Source of the DNA: Astropecten irregularis
Lineage: Eukaryota; Echinodermata; Asteroidea; Paxillosida; Astropectinidae
Assembly: GCA_963971285.1 (NCBI GenBank)
Contig: OZ020248.1
Span: 21,535,873-21,599,872, forward strand
Direction of reading: 5' to 3'
DNA: 64,000 bases
Below the pieces are notes generated by a model that saw nothing but the letters and a program-made list of their open reading frames with translations, ran no database searches and had not been told where the DNA came from. Numbering within the stretch: the first letter of the stretch is position 1; each line of letters begins with the position of its first letter. A program made the position numbers and the translations under genes. Shown here piece after piece: positions 8,871 through 19,457 of the stretch.

Positions 8871-11260
8871 ACGCCCATGTAAATTCATGAATCCCTCTCC
8901 TCTGCCTCCCTCCATTACTGTCTACAGCGTGTTTAAACCATGACTTGATGATGGCCTCGACCTGGTCAAAAGAGGCTGTCAATATGATTGCATTTTATGC
9001 ATCACTGATTCTAGGGATCTTGAGGAGTGTCCAGCTTCAACTGCTGAATAGCGCTCCGCACTAATGTCTTAGAATATCAGGATTCCTGACAGATGCCCAT
9101 GTAAATTCATTAATCCCCCTCCTCTGCCTCCCTCCATTTCTGTCCGCAGCTTGTTTAAACCATGACTTGATGATGGCCTCGACCTGGTCAAAAGAGGCTG
9201 TCAATATCATTGCATTTTATGCATCACCGATTCTAGGGATCTTGAGGAGAGTCCAGCTTCAACTGCTGAATAGCACTCCGCACGAATGTCTTAGAATATC
9301 AGGATTCCTGACAGATGCCCATGTAAATTCATTAATCCCCCTCCTCTGCCTCCCTCCATTTCTGTCCGCAGCGTGTTTAAACCATGACTTTATGATGGCC
9401 TCGACCTGGTCAAAAGAGGCTGTCAATATCATTGCATTTTATGCATCACCGATTCTAGGGATCTTGAGGAGTGTCCAGCTTCAACTGCTGAATAGCGCTC
9501 CGCACTAATGTCTTAGAATATCAGGATTCCTGACAGATGCCCATGTAAATTCATTCATTAATCCCCCTTCTCTGCCTCCCTCCATTTCTGTCCGCAGCGT
9601 GTTTAAACCATGACTTTATGATGGCCTCGACCTGGTCAATGGAGGCTGTCAATATGATTGCATTTTATGCATCACCGATTCTAGGGATCTTGAGGAGAGT
9701 CCAGCTTCAACTGCTGAATAGCACTCCGCACGAATGTCTTAGAATATCAGGATTCCTGACAGATGCCCATGTAAATTCATTAATCCCCCTCCTCTGCCTC
9801 CCTCCATTTCTGTCCGCAGCGTGTTTAAACCATGACTTTATGATGGCCTCGACCTGGTCAAAAGAGGCTGTCAATATCATTGCATTTTATGCATCACCGA
9901 TTCTAGGGATCTTGAGGAGAGTCCAGCTTCAACTGCTGAATAGCGCTCCGCACTAATGTCTTAGAATATCAGGATTCCTGACAGATGCCCATGTAAATTC
10001 ATTAATCCCCCTCCTCTGCCTCCCTCCATTTCTGTCCGCAGCGTGTTTGAACCATGACTTGATGATGGCCTCAACCTGGTCAAAAGAGGCTGTCAATATC
10101 ATTGCATTTTATGCATCACCGATTCTAGGGATCTTGAGAAGTGTCCAGCTTCAACTGCTGAATAGCGCTCCGCACTAATGTCTTAGAATATCAGGATTCC
10201 TGACAGACGCCCATGTAAATTCATTAATCCCCCTCCTCTGCCTCCCTACATTTCTGTCCGCAGCGTGTTTAAACCATGACTTTATGATGGCCTCGACCTG
10301 GTCAAAAGAGGCTGTCAATATCATTGCATTTTATGCATCACCGATTCTAGGGATCTTGAGGAGTGTCCAGCTTCAACTGCTGAATAGCGCTCCGCACTAA
10401 TGTCTTAGAATATCAGGATTCCTGACAGATGCCCATGTAAATTCATTCATTAATCCCCCTTCTCTGCCTCCCTCCATTTCTGTCCGCAGCGTGTTTAAAC
10501 CATGACTTTATGATGGCCTCGACCTGGTCAATGGAGGCTGTCAATATGATTGCATTTTATGCATCACCGATTCTAGGGATCTTGAGGAATGTCCAGCTTC
10601 AACTGCTGAATAGCGCTCCGCACTAATGTCTCAGAATATCAGGATTCCTGACAGATGCCCATGTAAATTCATTCATTAATCCCCCTCCTCTGCCTCCCTC
10701 CATTTCTGTCCGCAGCGTGCTTAAACCATGACTTTATGATGGCCTCAACCTGGTCAATGGAGGCTGTCAATATGATTGCATTTTATGCATCACCGATTCT
10801 AGGGATCTTGAGGAGTGTCCAGCTTCAACTGCTGAATAGCGCTCCGCACTAATGTCTCAGAATATCAGGATTCCTGACAGATGCCCATGTAAATTCATTC
10901 ATTAATCCCCCTCCTCTGCCTCCCTCCATTTCTGTCCGCAGCGTGCTTAAACCATGACTTTATGATGGCCTCAACCTGGTCAATGGAGGCTGTCAATATG
11001 ATTGCATTTTATGCATCACCGATTCTAGGGATCTTGAGGAGTGTCCAGCTTCAACTGCTGAATAGCACTCCGCACTAATGTCTTAGAATATCAGGATTCC
11101 TGACAGACGCCCATGTAAATTCATTAATCCCCCTCCTCTGCCTCCCTCCATTTCTGTCCGCAGCTTGCTTAAACCATGACTTTATGATGGCCTCGACCTG
11201 GTCAAAGGAGGCTGTCAATATCATTGCATTTTATGCATCACTGATTCTAGGGATCTTGAA
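8871..11260. repeat. 222/226-bp satellite, about 10.7 tandem units
   Basis: Units start (at CATGACTT) at 8939, 9161, 9383, 9609, 9831, 10053, 10275, 10501, 10727, 10953 and 11175. The period is 222 bp, or 226 where a CATT is duplicated. Identity is very high. Variants travel in blocks: a 226-bp unit is followed by a unit with AATGGAGG and ATGATT instead of AAAGAGG and ATCATT, which points to unequal crossing-over of multi-unit blocks. On the minus strand each unit has an open segment, TASFDQVEAIIKSWFKHAAD then RNGGRQRRGINEFTWASV, usually ending in a stop at the next unit junction. It may derive from an exon. Confidence 0.95.
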
Positions 11261-11420
11261 TGTGCTTAGTCAGATAATAAGAATTCAATCTTTCCAATCT
11301 TGTCCCTTGTACTCCTGCTGAAGTTGAGGCATTTCAGCAACACTGGACACATGTATTGCATCTTCTGGTGATTGAAGGTGTCAAATCCATCCGCACTTAA
11401 AGCGAATGTTCATCAACTGG
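11261..11420 (-). pseudogene. Short coding remnant adjoining the satellite
   Basis: The minus strand reads ALSADGFDTFNHQKMQYMCP, VLLKCLNFSRSTRDKIGKIE, FLLSD and then a stop at about 11265. The composition is protein-like, but I do not recognise the family. It sits directly upstream of the satellite on the coding strand and may be the neighbouring exon of the gene that gave rise to the satellite unit. Confidence 0.3.
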
Positions 11421-11524
11421 TTTCATGTACATGTGTAGAATGTAGGCCTACATAGAGGTAGAAATTGGGTATGTGGATACACTTATGGAGGAAATGCACA
11501 CATTATATACATATATGTTGTCAG

Positions 11525-11785
11525 TAAGGTGTAGTATAGTAACAGAATGGTCAAGATAAGGAAACTGTGGCCAAGCACAGGCAGGGTCCTTGTGGGGTGG
11601 AAACTATTGCCTCAGGGGAACATGTGGTCAGGAAAAAGAGCTGTTACTATGGGAACTGCCACCCAGGCCTGGTAGAATGGAATGTGGGATTCAGGGATTG
11701 AGATAAGAGCCTAAGGGATGGTCAGTAAAAATGGTCATAAATCTATTTAAACTTCACACAATGGAATAAACATGTAAGAAATGGC
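11525..11785. repeat. Dispersed repeat R1, copy 1
   Basis: About 260 bp, homologous to 18316-18600 and 21200-21480. Shared blocks include GCCACCCAGGCCTGGTAGAA, GGGATTGAGATAAG and CTCAGGGGAACATG. It is non-coding and more diverged than the other two copies. No terminal repeats are evident, so the element class is unknown. Confidence 0.8.
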
Positions 11786-11864
11786 TACATGTAAATAAAG
11801 GCAAAACAATCAAAACTAACTTATAAAAAAGGAACTTTATACAGCTTGGGTGAATGACTGCAAC

Positions 11865-12536
11865 TCAGTCTTTCCTGAGGAGGGAGATGTTGATCACAGC
11901 AACATGATCTGTAACGTCCCCAATGATATCACATATTAAGCGATCAGACCAGATGTCAGCAGTGAGCGACACTGATTCCACGCTGTCAATGGCATGCTTG
12001 ATCTCTTGCTTGATGTGTGTGTAGTATTCTGCAAGTTTCACACTTGTCAGAGGCAAGAGAAACATCATAAGTCCTATACTATAGCTCCACTTCGTCGTCG
12101 CATCTGTACATACTGGGCCACCTCTATCAAGGGTCAGAGAGGCACAGTACATCTAGGCCACTGCCTGTGCCTCTAACTCTAAACTCTTAACTGGAGCAAC
12201 TAAGAAGCCGACAGTCGATGGAAGATGGGTGACCGACAGCACATCAAGGAAGACTGCATCTAGATGGTGACTTTTGTCCTCCATCTCGCCTGTCCTTGAA
12301 TTTGCACCAACTCTCCTCCTCATCATTGCTCTCTATAGGCAATACTGATGCCGCTCTTCATTATGTGGTGTCTTCACAGAGTGATGAAGTACAGCCATTA
12401 TAGCATTCTGCATCCTTTGTATTCCCTGCTTCACTTGTTCCTCATTATCCAAGGAAACTTTGGTGGTATTCTGGCGAATTGCATTGCGATATAAGTCGCT
12501 CAGACTGGAGATCATTCCACTCCCGCCTGACATCAA
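11865..12536 (-). pseudogene. hAT transposase-like fragment (ZBED type)
   Basis: The minus strand contains IKHAIDSVESVSLTADIWSD, where SLTADIWSD is the first catalytic-region motif of hAT transposases (the aspartate of T-D-W). A separate open stretch upstream, 12333-12536, reads SLSDLYRNAIRQ and EEQVKQGIQRMQNAIMAVLH and may belong to the same broken gene. The C-terminal hATC dimerisation region is not present. This is a degraded remnant. Confidence 0.6.
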
Positions 12537-12630
12537 GTGATGTTATCAATTTTAAATTCCTTCACAGGACAAGATCTTTTGAGATTTCATAATCTGGAAT
12601 TGACTGCATTGATAGGGGCAGGCTGGAAAA

Positions 12631-13068
12631 TCACAGTGCTATTTCGTGGTAACCTTTCAAATGGACATTGAAACTATCAAACAGAATTTCATCAATATCC
12701 TGATCTGTAACACAATCAGAATTACATGTATCTTCAAATTGAATCTTGACTTTTGTTCCATTGCTGTCATTAAGCTGGAGGCCAACAGTTGAAAACCCAG
12801 ATTTTTGGGCTTTTCCTTGCACAATGTCCTTTGTGTCTGCTAGATCTTTGGCACGTTTCTTGTACTTTTGTGATTTGTTTGTATTTAAGTTTCTTACCTC
12901 TACCCCTTTGACCTTTCTTCTTTTTGAAGGTTTTGTCAATCTTTCATGTTGTCTTTCTAGTTCTTCATTTTTAGCATGAGATTTGTCAAGCTTTGAAGAT
13001 ACAGAAGTTAAATCATTCTCAAGTTTTTTTTCCGGGGTTCTATTTCCAAGTCTTGTTCTAGATTTCAC
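12631..13068 (-). CDS. N-terminal coiled-coil exon of an uncharacterised transposase-like family
   Basis: Open for 145 codons: MKSRTRLGNRTPEKKLENDL, a basic coiled coil (KLDKSHAKNEELERQHERLT), a KRRK cluster, then TDQDIDEILFDSFNVHLKGY and HEIAL. The closing pattern D-D-ILF...F.V...-YHE corresponds to the D.LY..DKF.ISD.AYHEL exon that precedes the transposase-like module in a family widespread in corals, molluscs and deuterostomes. Later modules of that family are seen at 53804-54436 and 26596-27416. The reading stops right after HEIAL, so this copy is incomplete or continues by splicing. Family recognition is from memory of the pattern. Confidence 0.45.
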   Translation of the reverse strand: MKSRTRLGNRTPEKKLENDLTSVSSKLDKSHAKNEELERQHERLTKPSKRRKVKGVEVRNLNTNKSQKYKKRAKDLADTKDIVQGKAQKSGFSTVGLQLNDSNGTKVKIQFEDTCNSDCVTDQDIDEILFDSFNVHLKGYHEIAL

Positions 13069-13264
13069 TTCGTTGGTGCATGGACAACTTGTAAGTCACA
13101 TCTCTGAGAGATGAGTGCCCTAGTTTCTGCCATGTCCCATTAAACATGGTTACAGTGTTGACATGTTCAGAGAGTCTTAATATCTTTAGCACAATTGTTC
13201 ATGAAAAGAAAACCTGCAGAGAATAAATAATATCAACCTGAGAATATACGACTAAAGGGTCATT

Positions 13265-13405
13265 TTATGTCAGATCACTCCTAAAAGGATATAAACCTTG
13301 CCCCCTTTGGCTGACCTGAATCTGAGTCCAGTGAATTTTGTCCTCATTGCCTGTTTGATTTGTACTGCAGTGGCTGTCGAGTCTCTTGTGTTTTCCAAGG
13401 TGAAA
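13265..13405 (-). CDS. Short exon-like segment
   Basis: After an acceptor-like ctttgacag the minus strand reads FTLENTRDSTATAVQIKQAM, RTKFTGLRFRSAKGGKVYIL and then a stop. The ending GGKVYIL resembles GKGRVYIL in the exon at 40854-41086, suggesting a shared uncharacterised module. Low certainty. Confidence 0.25.
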   Translation of the reverse strand, partial: FHLGKHKRLDSHCSTNQTGNEDKIHWTQIQVSQRGQGLYPFRSDLT

Positions 13406-13429
13406 TCTGTCAAAGATTGGAAATACCTA

Positions 13430-13711
13430 TTAAGCATGCATATCTTTGTTAATGGATAGTTGCTGTAGGTCTTTGGTGCTCAGGAACTCCTGCGCCGCAA
13501 GATGATGTCGGTAGTCACTTGAGAGTTTTCCACAGGCATGGTGACGCGAAAGGTAGTCGTCCCTCCTCTTTGTCTGCAATTCTTGTGGATGGGTCGTTCC
13601 TGAGAAGGCAGCAGTTGAAGCCAGGTGTTCGTCGCTTCGCATGTGGGAAGACAGTTTGGACTGGTTTGAAAATCCCTTACTGCAAAAGCTGCACAGGAAG
13701 GAATGCATGAA
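13430..13711 (-). pseudogene. C2H2 zinc-finger fragment
   Basis: The minus strand reads MHSFLCSFCSKGFSNQSKLS then SHMRSDEH, a clear C-X2-C-X12-H-X4-H finger. It is followed by about 60 residues ending in HLAAQEFLSTKDLQQLSINK. The start of this segment (AAAGCTGCACAGGAAGGA on plus) is repeated at 43541, where the finger itself is missing. No partner exons were found, so this may be a remnant or a single exon. Confidence 0.45.
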
Positions 13712-13895
13712 CCATGGCCAGTGTTTTGCCTGGCAGTGGCCCTAGCAATTACAGTGATCAGTTCTTGGTCAGTATGTGGTCACATGTGCACATGTACGGC
13801 AAAGACACAATTCTAGAGGGTGCTAGTGCTTCGTATTCAGAAATCGGTCAAGGCAAGGTTCGCAACAATACTTAACTTCTTATACATGTAAGCAT
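13677..13895. repeat. Dispersed repeat R2, copy 1
   Basis: About 220 bp nearly identical to 43540-43815. Shared blocks include GGCAGTGGCCCTAGCAATTA and AAGGCAAGGTTCGCAACAAT. In both places it lies immediately downstream, on the minus strand, of hAT transposase remnants, so it is probably the flank or untranslated end of that hAT element. Confidence 0.8.
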
Positions 13896-14130
13896 CTCAT
13901 CTGACTTGTTCTCCCATTTCTTACGCTGTGATGCATGGATCGATGAGTACAGCACATATGGCCTAGCGCTGTTCTTTACCCTGGCAAGGTTCTCATGAGT
14001 CAAATTCCAGCGAGTAGGGCAGCTTTGGATCATACGGTGTTGAGGGAGATTCATGTTTTCCTGTTTTAGTTCCAGTGCATTGGTAGCCACAGTGCTCTGT
14101 GGAAGTGGCCAACTACTCTGCTGACGCATG
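13872..14130 (-). pseudogene. hAT transposase fragment
   Basis: The minus strand reads TNALELKQENMNLPQHRMIQ then SCPTRWNLTHENLARVKNSA and SSIHASQRKKWENKSD. The LPQH..IQ..PTRWN.T.E.L motif is diagnostic of ZBED/hAT transposases, with the conserved tryptophan of TRWN. A second copy of the tail (IQASQHKKWENKS) lies at 44640-44700. Together these identify the same hAT family in two places. No hATC domain is seen. Confidence 0.7.
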
Positions 14131-14247
14131 GTAACAAAATGTTTGTAAGATGCGATATTGGCTCTGGCCTGGATGCGGAATGCAATGTCAAAACACGCGT
14201 AAAATACGATGCTAGCTGGGTTATCATTGAGCCACGCTTATTCTTAC

Positions 14248-14700
14248 AGAGTATCAAGGTCTTTCTGTATCAGGGATGTGTTGCCAACTTTGAGTGTATC
14301 CAAGGTATTCAACCTTTTGGCTGCTGTGATTTGACTCACAGATATCCCAGCATTCTCCAACAACTCTTGCGTTGGTATCTGTTGGAGTGATGGCAACATG
14401 CTTAGAGCATCAACATCATGTACATACAATGTATATGAAAATGAAAGTACTGACACTGTGACCTCACATACTGTAGATTACCTCTCTCAGTTGTTAGCTT
14501 TGGTGAGAAGGTTGTCATACACTTGACCACAGTTTCCTTTATTCTCTCATATGCAATTGGATGTTCCCATGACCATCTCTGAATGCAGGGAAAGCACAGG
14601 GTCGGTAATGACCATTCTTGAAGATACCCTTTGAGTTGGAAGGCTTGATCAATTTGTGATTGTCAATGGCACGGCGAATGTCATGAATCTAGTCCAACAC
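14248..14700 (-). CDS. Two exon-like segments of unknown family
   Basis: A first segment (about 14480-14660, minus) reads QAFQLKGYLQEWSLPTLCFP and RIKETVVKCMTTFSPKLTTE with a GTAATC donor. A second (14248-14393) follows a good acceptor (ccatcactccaacag) and reads IPTQELLENAGISVSQITAA, LNTLDTLKVGNTSLIQKDLD and a stop. Both are protein-like, but the donor phase leads into a different frame from the one I favour in the second exon. The model is uncertain and I assign no family. Confidence 0.3.
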
Positions 14701-15343
14701 ACACCCCTACCGACACAACCACACACATGAACGCACAATTTTGTGCCTAGTGGAATTTATTACTAACGAAATACAACTCCAATTTAAAAATAAAATTTTC
14801 ATTAAAACAAGTTCACACGTTTTTGGTGTGTAAATGCAAATTACAATTTCCATATTCATGAGCAAAACTGTATCACAGTATTAAACAGTGGTAACCCAAT
14901 TGATTTGTGTACTGGGTTTTTAAAAAGGCCTTAACCTACCTAATTTTGTTGGTGCTGAATATGTTCCTTTCAATCAACCAGTAGACAATTTTTTTAAAAC
15001 ATGACGGACAATAAACACTACTTACACTTAAAGGTAAATTTTTTTCCTACATTACAATTCGGTCAGTATTAAAATCTTAATTCCATATTGCTGCTAAGAT
15101 GTAACTCCAATCCTTAATATTCATCCAATGTATTTTGTACAAATAATAAACTGCTGCTCATCAACCACAATAATGACCTGAAATTTATAATGCTTAGAGT
15201 TAGGGGTAGGGGCTTGATGTTTCGATCCTAGCATGATCTTTCTCAGAGGCTCTCACTGTCTCAGCAAAATTCAGCTCCAAAAGCTGACCAAGGAAATCCG
15301 AGGAACTGCAAAACTTTGAATAAAGGGGCAGTACAAAGGACAC
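14701..15343. other. Non-coding AT-rich stretch
   Basis: No exon signal. Contains the first structured motif at 15205-15256 (see separate entry). The rest holds no recognised repeat. Confidence 0.4.
15205..15256 (-). ncRNA. Hammerhead-like structured motif, copy 1
   Basis: The minus strand reads CTGAGAAAGATCATGCTAGG then ATCGAAACATCAAGCCC. The layout CTGA..A / GATC-loop-GATC / GAAA resembles a hammerhead ribozyme core: CUGANGA, stem II, GAAA. Related copies lie at 16618-16666 and 17332-17382. Compact hammerheads of this kind are known in Penelope-like retroelements. The core here deviates from consensus, so activity is doubtful. Confidence 0.35.
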
Positions 15344-15683
15344 CTACAACCCTATATCAACAAAATGTTCACAGATCTCATAATCAGAAATTTGACACTT
15401 ATAATCGTAATTCAAGGCTTTCTCTAGCATAGGGATGACTGTTACGTATTTGATGCGATCTCTGGCACCCAGAGCGTCTGGTGGATGGCCGTTGGTGCGC
15501 TTGCTGATTATTGTTGCCTGGTACTTTCTGGGAACTACACCCTTTAAATCCCACAGCTGGGCACCACTGAATAATTCTGCTATAGTGTGCAGCCCAGCGA
15601 CCATACATCTGACGTTTGCCCAGGTGACAAGCCTTGTTCGCACTCGGCCATGACTGCAGCGGAGAAAGATGGAAAGGAAGCAA
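15344..15683 (-). pseudogene. Unrecognised open segment
   Basis: The minus strand is open for about 100 codons, with MRTRLVTWANVRCMVAGLHT and an end at YKCQISDYEICEHFVDIGL. An overlapping frame is also open. The composition is plausible for protein, but no motif or splice evidence supports a function. Could be a decayed mobile-element ORF. Confidence 0.2.
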
Positions 15684-15858
15684 TGGTACTTTTCAGACCA
15701 TCCAAAACTAAATATTTATCATTCACTCTAACAATTCATTCATTCACTCTAACAATGGTTTAAAAGTGACCCAGGCTCATCTGCAAGGCTGCTGTCATAT
15801 AGAATGAATCATGGACTGTTATGTGCTCATCAACAACTACTTCAGGCTTCATTGAATT

Positions 15859-16140
15859 TCAGGCATTCTTGTCCAGACGGAGAGTTACAGTAAACAAAAT
15901 TGGCAATTCATAACACTGCCTGTCTAGGATGGTGTGCAAAGATTCAAAACAAATCTCACATAACACATGATGACATCGTTTCCTTACAGCTTTATCAATC
16001 ATCTCATTCAGGGCTCTGCTAACATTTCCATTATGTCTCTTATTGACTGAGTCTTCATAAAACAAAACAGGGTCAATAGAGCATTCTACAGGATATATCT
16101 TTTGACACATGGGGCATGTCCCATGCCCTTTAAATTCCTG
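15859..16140 (-). pseudogene. Unrecognised cysteine-containing open segment
   Basis: The minus strand reads GMCQKIYPVECSIDPVLFYE then VSRALNEMIDKAVRKRCHHV and LCEICFESLH. Several C-X2-C-like pairs suggest a degraded zinc-binding module, but the frame ends quickly and neighbours give no context. Confidence 0.2.
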
Positions 16141-16617
16141 TTACAAACTTGTTGCTGTTATCGTGAAATTTCTCAAAAGCTAATTAGCTTGTAGAATTTC
16201 TGCATCTCCACGCCCTTTCAGATAATAACCTGCAACATTATTGGACAGCCAGTCCCACAATTATGGCCATGACTAACTTATATTTATAGTCAATTTGACT
16301 AATCTACACTGATCGCTTGACTAGTTTATACTAGTCTTTTGACTAAATCCAAAAGTGTCTTACCTTACTAAACAGTTAGTCAAATGACTAATACTGTTAG
16401 TAATTTATATAAATGACAAATACAGTTAGTTAATTGACTTGTACAGTAATTTATTCATATAAATACAACAAAAACATTGATATAATTTAACAAGGTATGA
16501 CCACAAGAATCAAGTACGTTTAGGTACATTTACATGTAGTTTATTTACATTTCAATTTATCAAAAAAATTAGTTTACACTTTGAACTAAGTCATGAGATA
16601 CATGCATGTATATAGTC
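16141..16617. other. Non-coding, TAGTCAATTGACTA-like short repeats
   Basis: Positions 16290-16450 contain many copies of TTGACTA / TAGTCAA in both orientations, a cryptically simple region. No coding trace. Confidence 0.4.
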
Positions 16618-16666
16618 GAAGCCTTTGATAAAGATCCTGCTAGGATCGAAATGTCAGGCCTTCCTA
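16618..16666 (+). ncRNA. Hammerhead-like structured motif, copy 2
   Basis: The plus strand carries GCCTTTGATAAA, then GATCC-TGCTA-GGATC, then GAAA, TGTC and AGGC. The inner hairpin has a perfect 5-bp stem. The outer GCCT/AGGC segments pair around it. The TTGATAA strand is one to two changes from the hammerhead CTGATGA core. See copies at 15205 and 17332. Confidence 0.4.
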
Positions 16667-16713
16667 ACTCCAAGCAAAACAAAATGGCAATTAGGAAAGG
16701 GCACTAGTGTGAT

Positions 16714-16956
16714 CTATTTTAGATATCGGTTAAACCTATCAAGAAGAGTTACTACTAACCAGTCTAGCTTTGATGAATCCTCTATATTTAGAATGAACCT
16801 CTGGAAAAATGTGAATGTTTTCTTTAAGCCAACCAGATAAGCAATATTAAAAACAGAGAATGATGATAAATATACTGCTAAAGCTGTTAAAATGTTGTTG
16901 GAATTAGCTATTTTTATTCCATCAATTATGATCGAGAAGTCAGAGACCTCTGCCAA
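16714..16956 (-). pseudogene. Second copy of the YVFNIAYP family exon
   Basis: The minus strand reads AEVSDFSIIIDGIKIANSNN, ILTALAVYLSSFSVFNIAYL, VGLKKTFTFFQRFILNIEDS and LLDRFNRYLK. The VFNIAY..GLK.T..F.Q.F pattern matches the exon at 7096-7451. It is open for 80 codons. The upstream end has no clean acceptor and overlaps the next repeat, so its status as gene or relic is unclear. Confidence 0.4.
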
Positions 16957-17100
16957 TTTGTCTTTGTCTCCTTGGATTAGAGGATATCCATCTTCCTGTC
17001 TTCATGCGTGAGACCGTGAGACGGACCCTAAATGCGTGAGTCTCACGCACAATGCGTGAGACTTGGTAGCTCTGGTATAATATGTTGGCACTCACCTGTC

Positions 17101-17275
17101 CTGAAAATATCCCCATAAGATAAGGGATGCTGGCCACAGTCATTTGCCTTACCTCACCTAAAGCCAATCATGCTATTGTTCTGAAATCAATCAAGAGTAC
17201 ATATAGGCCTATGTATATATGTTTGCATGCATGCTCCTGACAAAAACAAAACAACAAAATCACCTAGATTAGAAT
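17101..17275. repeat. Segmental duplication, block a of copy A
   Basis: Homologous to 20105-20280. Shared blocks include AGGGATGCTGGCCACA, ATTGTTCTGAAATCAAT and AACAAAATCACCTAGATT. The minus strand of both copies reads GE[VI]R..[TN]VASIP.LM.IFS, so an exon may have been duplicated along with its intron. Confidence 0.85.
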
Positions 17276-17331
17276 TGGATTTGAACAGCTGTGACTAGAG
17301 AATCACAAAGATTATGACCAAAGGTTCAGAT

Positions 17332-17382
17332 AAAAGACCTCTTAGGAAGATCCTGAAAGGATCAAAATGTCTGGTCCTCCTT
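17332..17382 (+). ncRNA. Hammerhead-like structured motif, copy 3
   Basis: The plus strand carries GACC, TCTTAGGAA, GATCC-TGAAA-GGATC, AAAATGTCT and GGTC. The inner stem GATCC/GGATC is intact. The outer segments GACC/GGTC pair with each other although they differ from the GCCT/AGGC of copy 2, a compensatory change. The catalytic core is eroded (GAAA is now AAAA). Confidence 0.35.
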
Positions 17383-17710
17383 ATCATGGGAATTATACAT
17401 TTCAGGTCATTTTGGTCGATAATGGTTAATTCTTGTAGAAGATTATTGCATTTACACAAAACAACAAAGACAAACAAACAATTTTCACAAAACTTGTGAA
17501 ACTGCCAAAGTAGGTCATCCACAATGTGCACCATAAGGTTCTCTGTAAACCAATTGGAGTTCATTTTGCAATGCTGATATGTACTAACCTTTGTTAAGTT
17601 CTGTACTATGGTAACTGTACCATGCTGCGTTTCAACTTCTGTAGATAAAAAATAAATACTTTATTTGCTGTATAGTTATACTGCACAAGAATTGTTAGTT
17701 TAGCATCTTA

Positions 17711-17889
17711 CTTCAAATGTCAGCCACTGTGATAATATGATAACCTCCATGCTTCGGTTCCACCTGGGCTCCACCACTTGAATGTCAGATTTTATCTGTC
17801 TTCAAATGTCAGCCACTGTGATAATATGATAACCTCCATGCTTCGGTTCCACCTGGGCTCCACCACTTGAGTGACGGATTTTATCCGCA
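17711..17889. repeat. 89-bp tandem duplication
   Basis: CTTCAAATGTCAGCCACTGT starts at 17711 and again at 17800. The two copies are nearly identical. Non-coding. Confidence 0.9.
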
Positions 17890-18179
17890 ATCTGTCTGTC
17901 TGTGAACACCGATGCAAGCGCCGGCTCCTCTGAAAGGATTATCCTGGCCTATACATGTAATTAAACATTAAAATGTTAGCATCAATAAATATCTTGATCT
18001 GTTTAAATGGTAGTAACATTGTCACCATAAAACTCATTTCCTGAAATGGACTTGCCCCTCTTTAATTTTGATTTCCAGATGCAAATTCTGATTTGTATTA
18101 AATTATGAGAGGCCAGAGGGTTTCTTGAATAAACTGAGTTGTAAACTATAATTATGCAAGAAAATAACACACAAAATAA

Positions 18180-18850
18180 AGCAAATAGGTAATTTGAGAA
18201 CGATGACAATAAATTGTTAAGAGCTAAGGAATAAGAGTAAGAATATTAAAATGGTACTTATATACAACACTGCATGGGGTTGTTGAGGAATAAGCACACA
18301 CATGATAATATAGATAACATTAGTAAGGTATAGTCTACAGAATGGCCAAGATACCAACTGTGGCTACCTAAAGCACAGGCAAGGTCCTTGAGGAGGACAT
18401 TTTATAGTCTCAGGGGAACATGCTGTGGTGAGAAAGACAGTTACTCTGCATGGGAACAGCCACCCAGGCCTGGTAGAAAGGAATGTGGAATTTAGGGATT
18501 GAGATAAGGGGTCAAGGGATGGTCAGAAAAAATGGTTACAACATCTAAACTACACACATACACTGGAATACAATGAACTGGGTACATGTATGAATAATAA
18601 GACAGGCACAACATACTATGATAGAAGCACTGTGATTCTTCTCTTTGAAAGTCTTGTTGTTACTTGCTGGATTTAATGACTGATTCTAGACTGTTGCTAG
18701 ACATTGCAAGATAAGCTGAGTCGGTATCTATCACACACATAACAAAGTCCTCCACATCTACACATTTCACATGGAGCATTTTTGATTTAGCATATTGGTA
18801 TTACCAAATTTGAATGGCCAAGTTAAATTTGGTCAATTTCTTTGTTAGGT
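18180..18850. repeat. Segmental duplication, blocks b and c of copy A (contains repeat R1, copy 2)
   Basis: 18180-18604 matches 21050-21480, and 18772-18850 matches 21524-21606, with CAAGTTAAATTTGGTCAATT in both. The region 18316-18600 is dispersed repeat R1, also found at 11525. Offsets between copies fall from about 3.0 kb to 2.75 kb along the block, so indels accumulated after the duplication. Confidence 0.85.
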
Positions 18851-19049
18851 CTGAACTTCTCCTTTTAAGTTGAACACTCCCATGGAGTATAAAATTCACA
18901 ATCAACCACAGGCTAATACAAGGCGCACAAGTTTGGACAATTTGTGTCATGACATGTGATATTCTCCTACCTTTCCATCCCTCTCTTCTAGAAGGCATTC
19001 AGATGCTGAAGTCCCAGCATGTCCAGTGCCTGGACCTTTCAAAGCAACT

Positions 19050-19173
19050 GGAGACTTTTGAGAACCAGTCTTCAAGTCAACAGCGCACGCAATTGTGAGC
19101 ATTCACGCGTTGTTTTGCTTCTGCGCTGTTGTGCATGCGCTGTTGACTTGAAGACCGATTCTCATAAGTCTCC
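19050..19173. mobile_element. Fold-back element, 38-bp inverted arms
   Basis: The left arm starts GGAGACTTTTGAGAACCAGT and the right arm, inverted, starts GGAGACTTATGAGAATCGGT. The rest of the arms (CTTCAAGTCAACAGCGCA) are identical. The central 48 bp hold no gene. No clear target duplication is visible. Probably a small MITE. Confidence 0.75.
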
Positions 19174-19457
19174 CATTCTCCGTGCAGGCAGTGGAAAACT
19201 GACGCGTTCCTTTTCGCGTTCCTTTCCTGAACTTTAAAAAGATGATCATGAAGCAGGGCATTAATAAAATGTGACTCTTATATCAATTCTGCTGTGAAAA
19301 AAGTTGCTCAATCCTGTGGAAAGCTGTACTACAATATCTCTGCAGACACTCTGCCAGACCTCAGTCAGCAATGCTCTGCTTTTTTCTTTTAAATTACACT
19401 TAATTTCTTAGTGAATTTTTCTCAATGGTCACATCAGAATAATATACATGTACGTAC

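Noticed and set aside
8871..11260. CRISPR-like array
   Set aside because: Units are 222/226 bp with no unique spacers. It is a satellite in a eukaryotic context.
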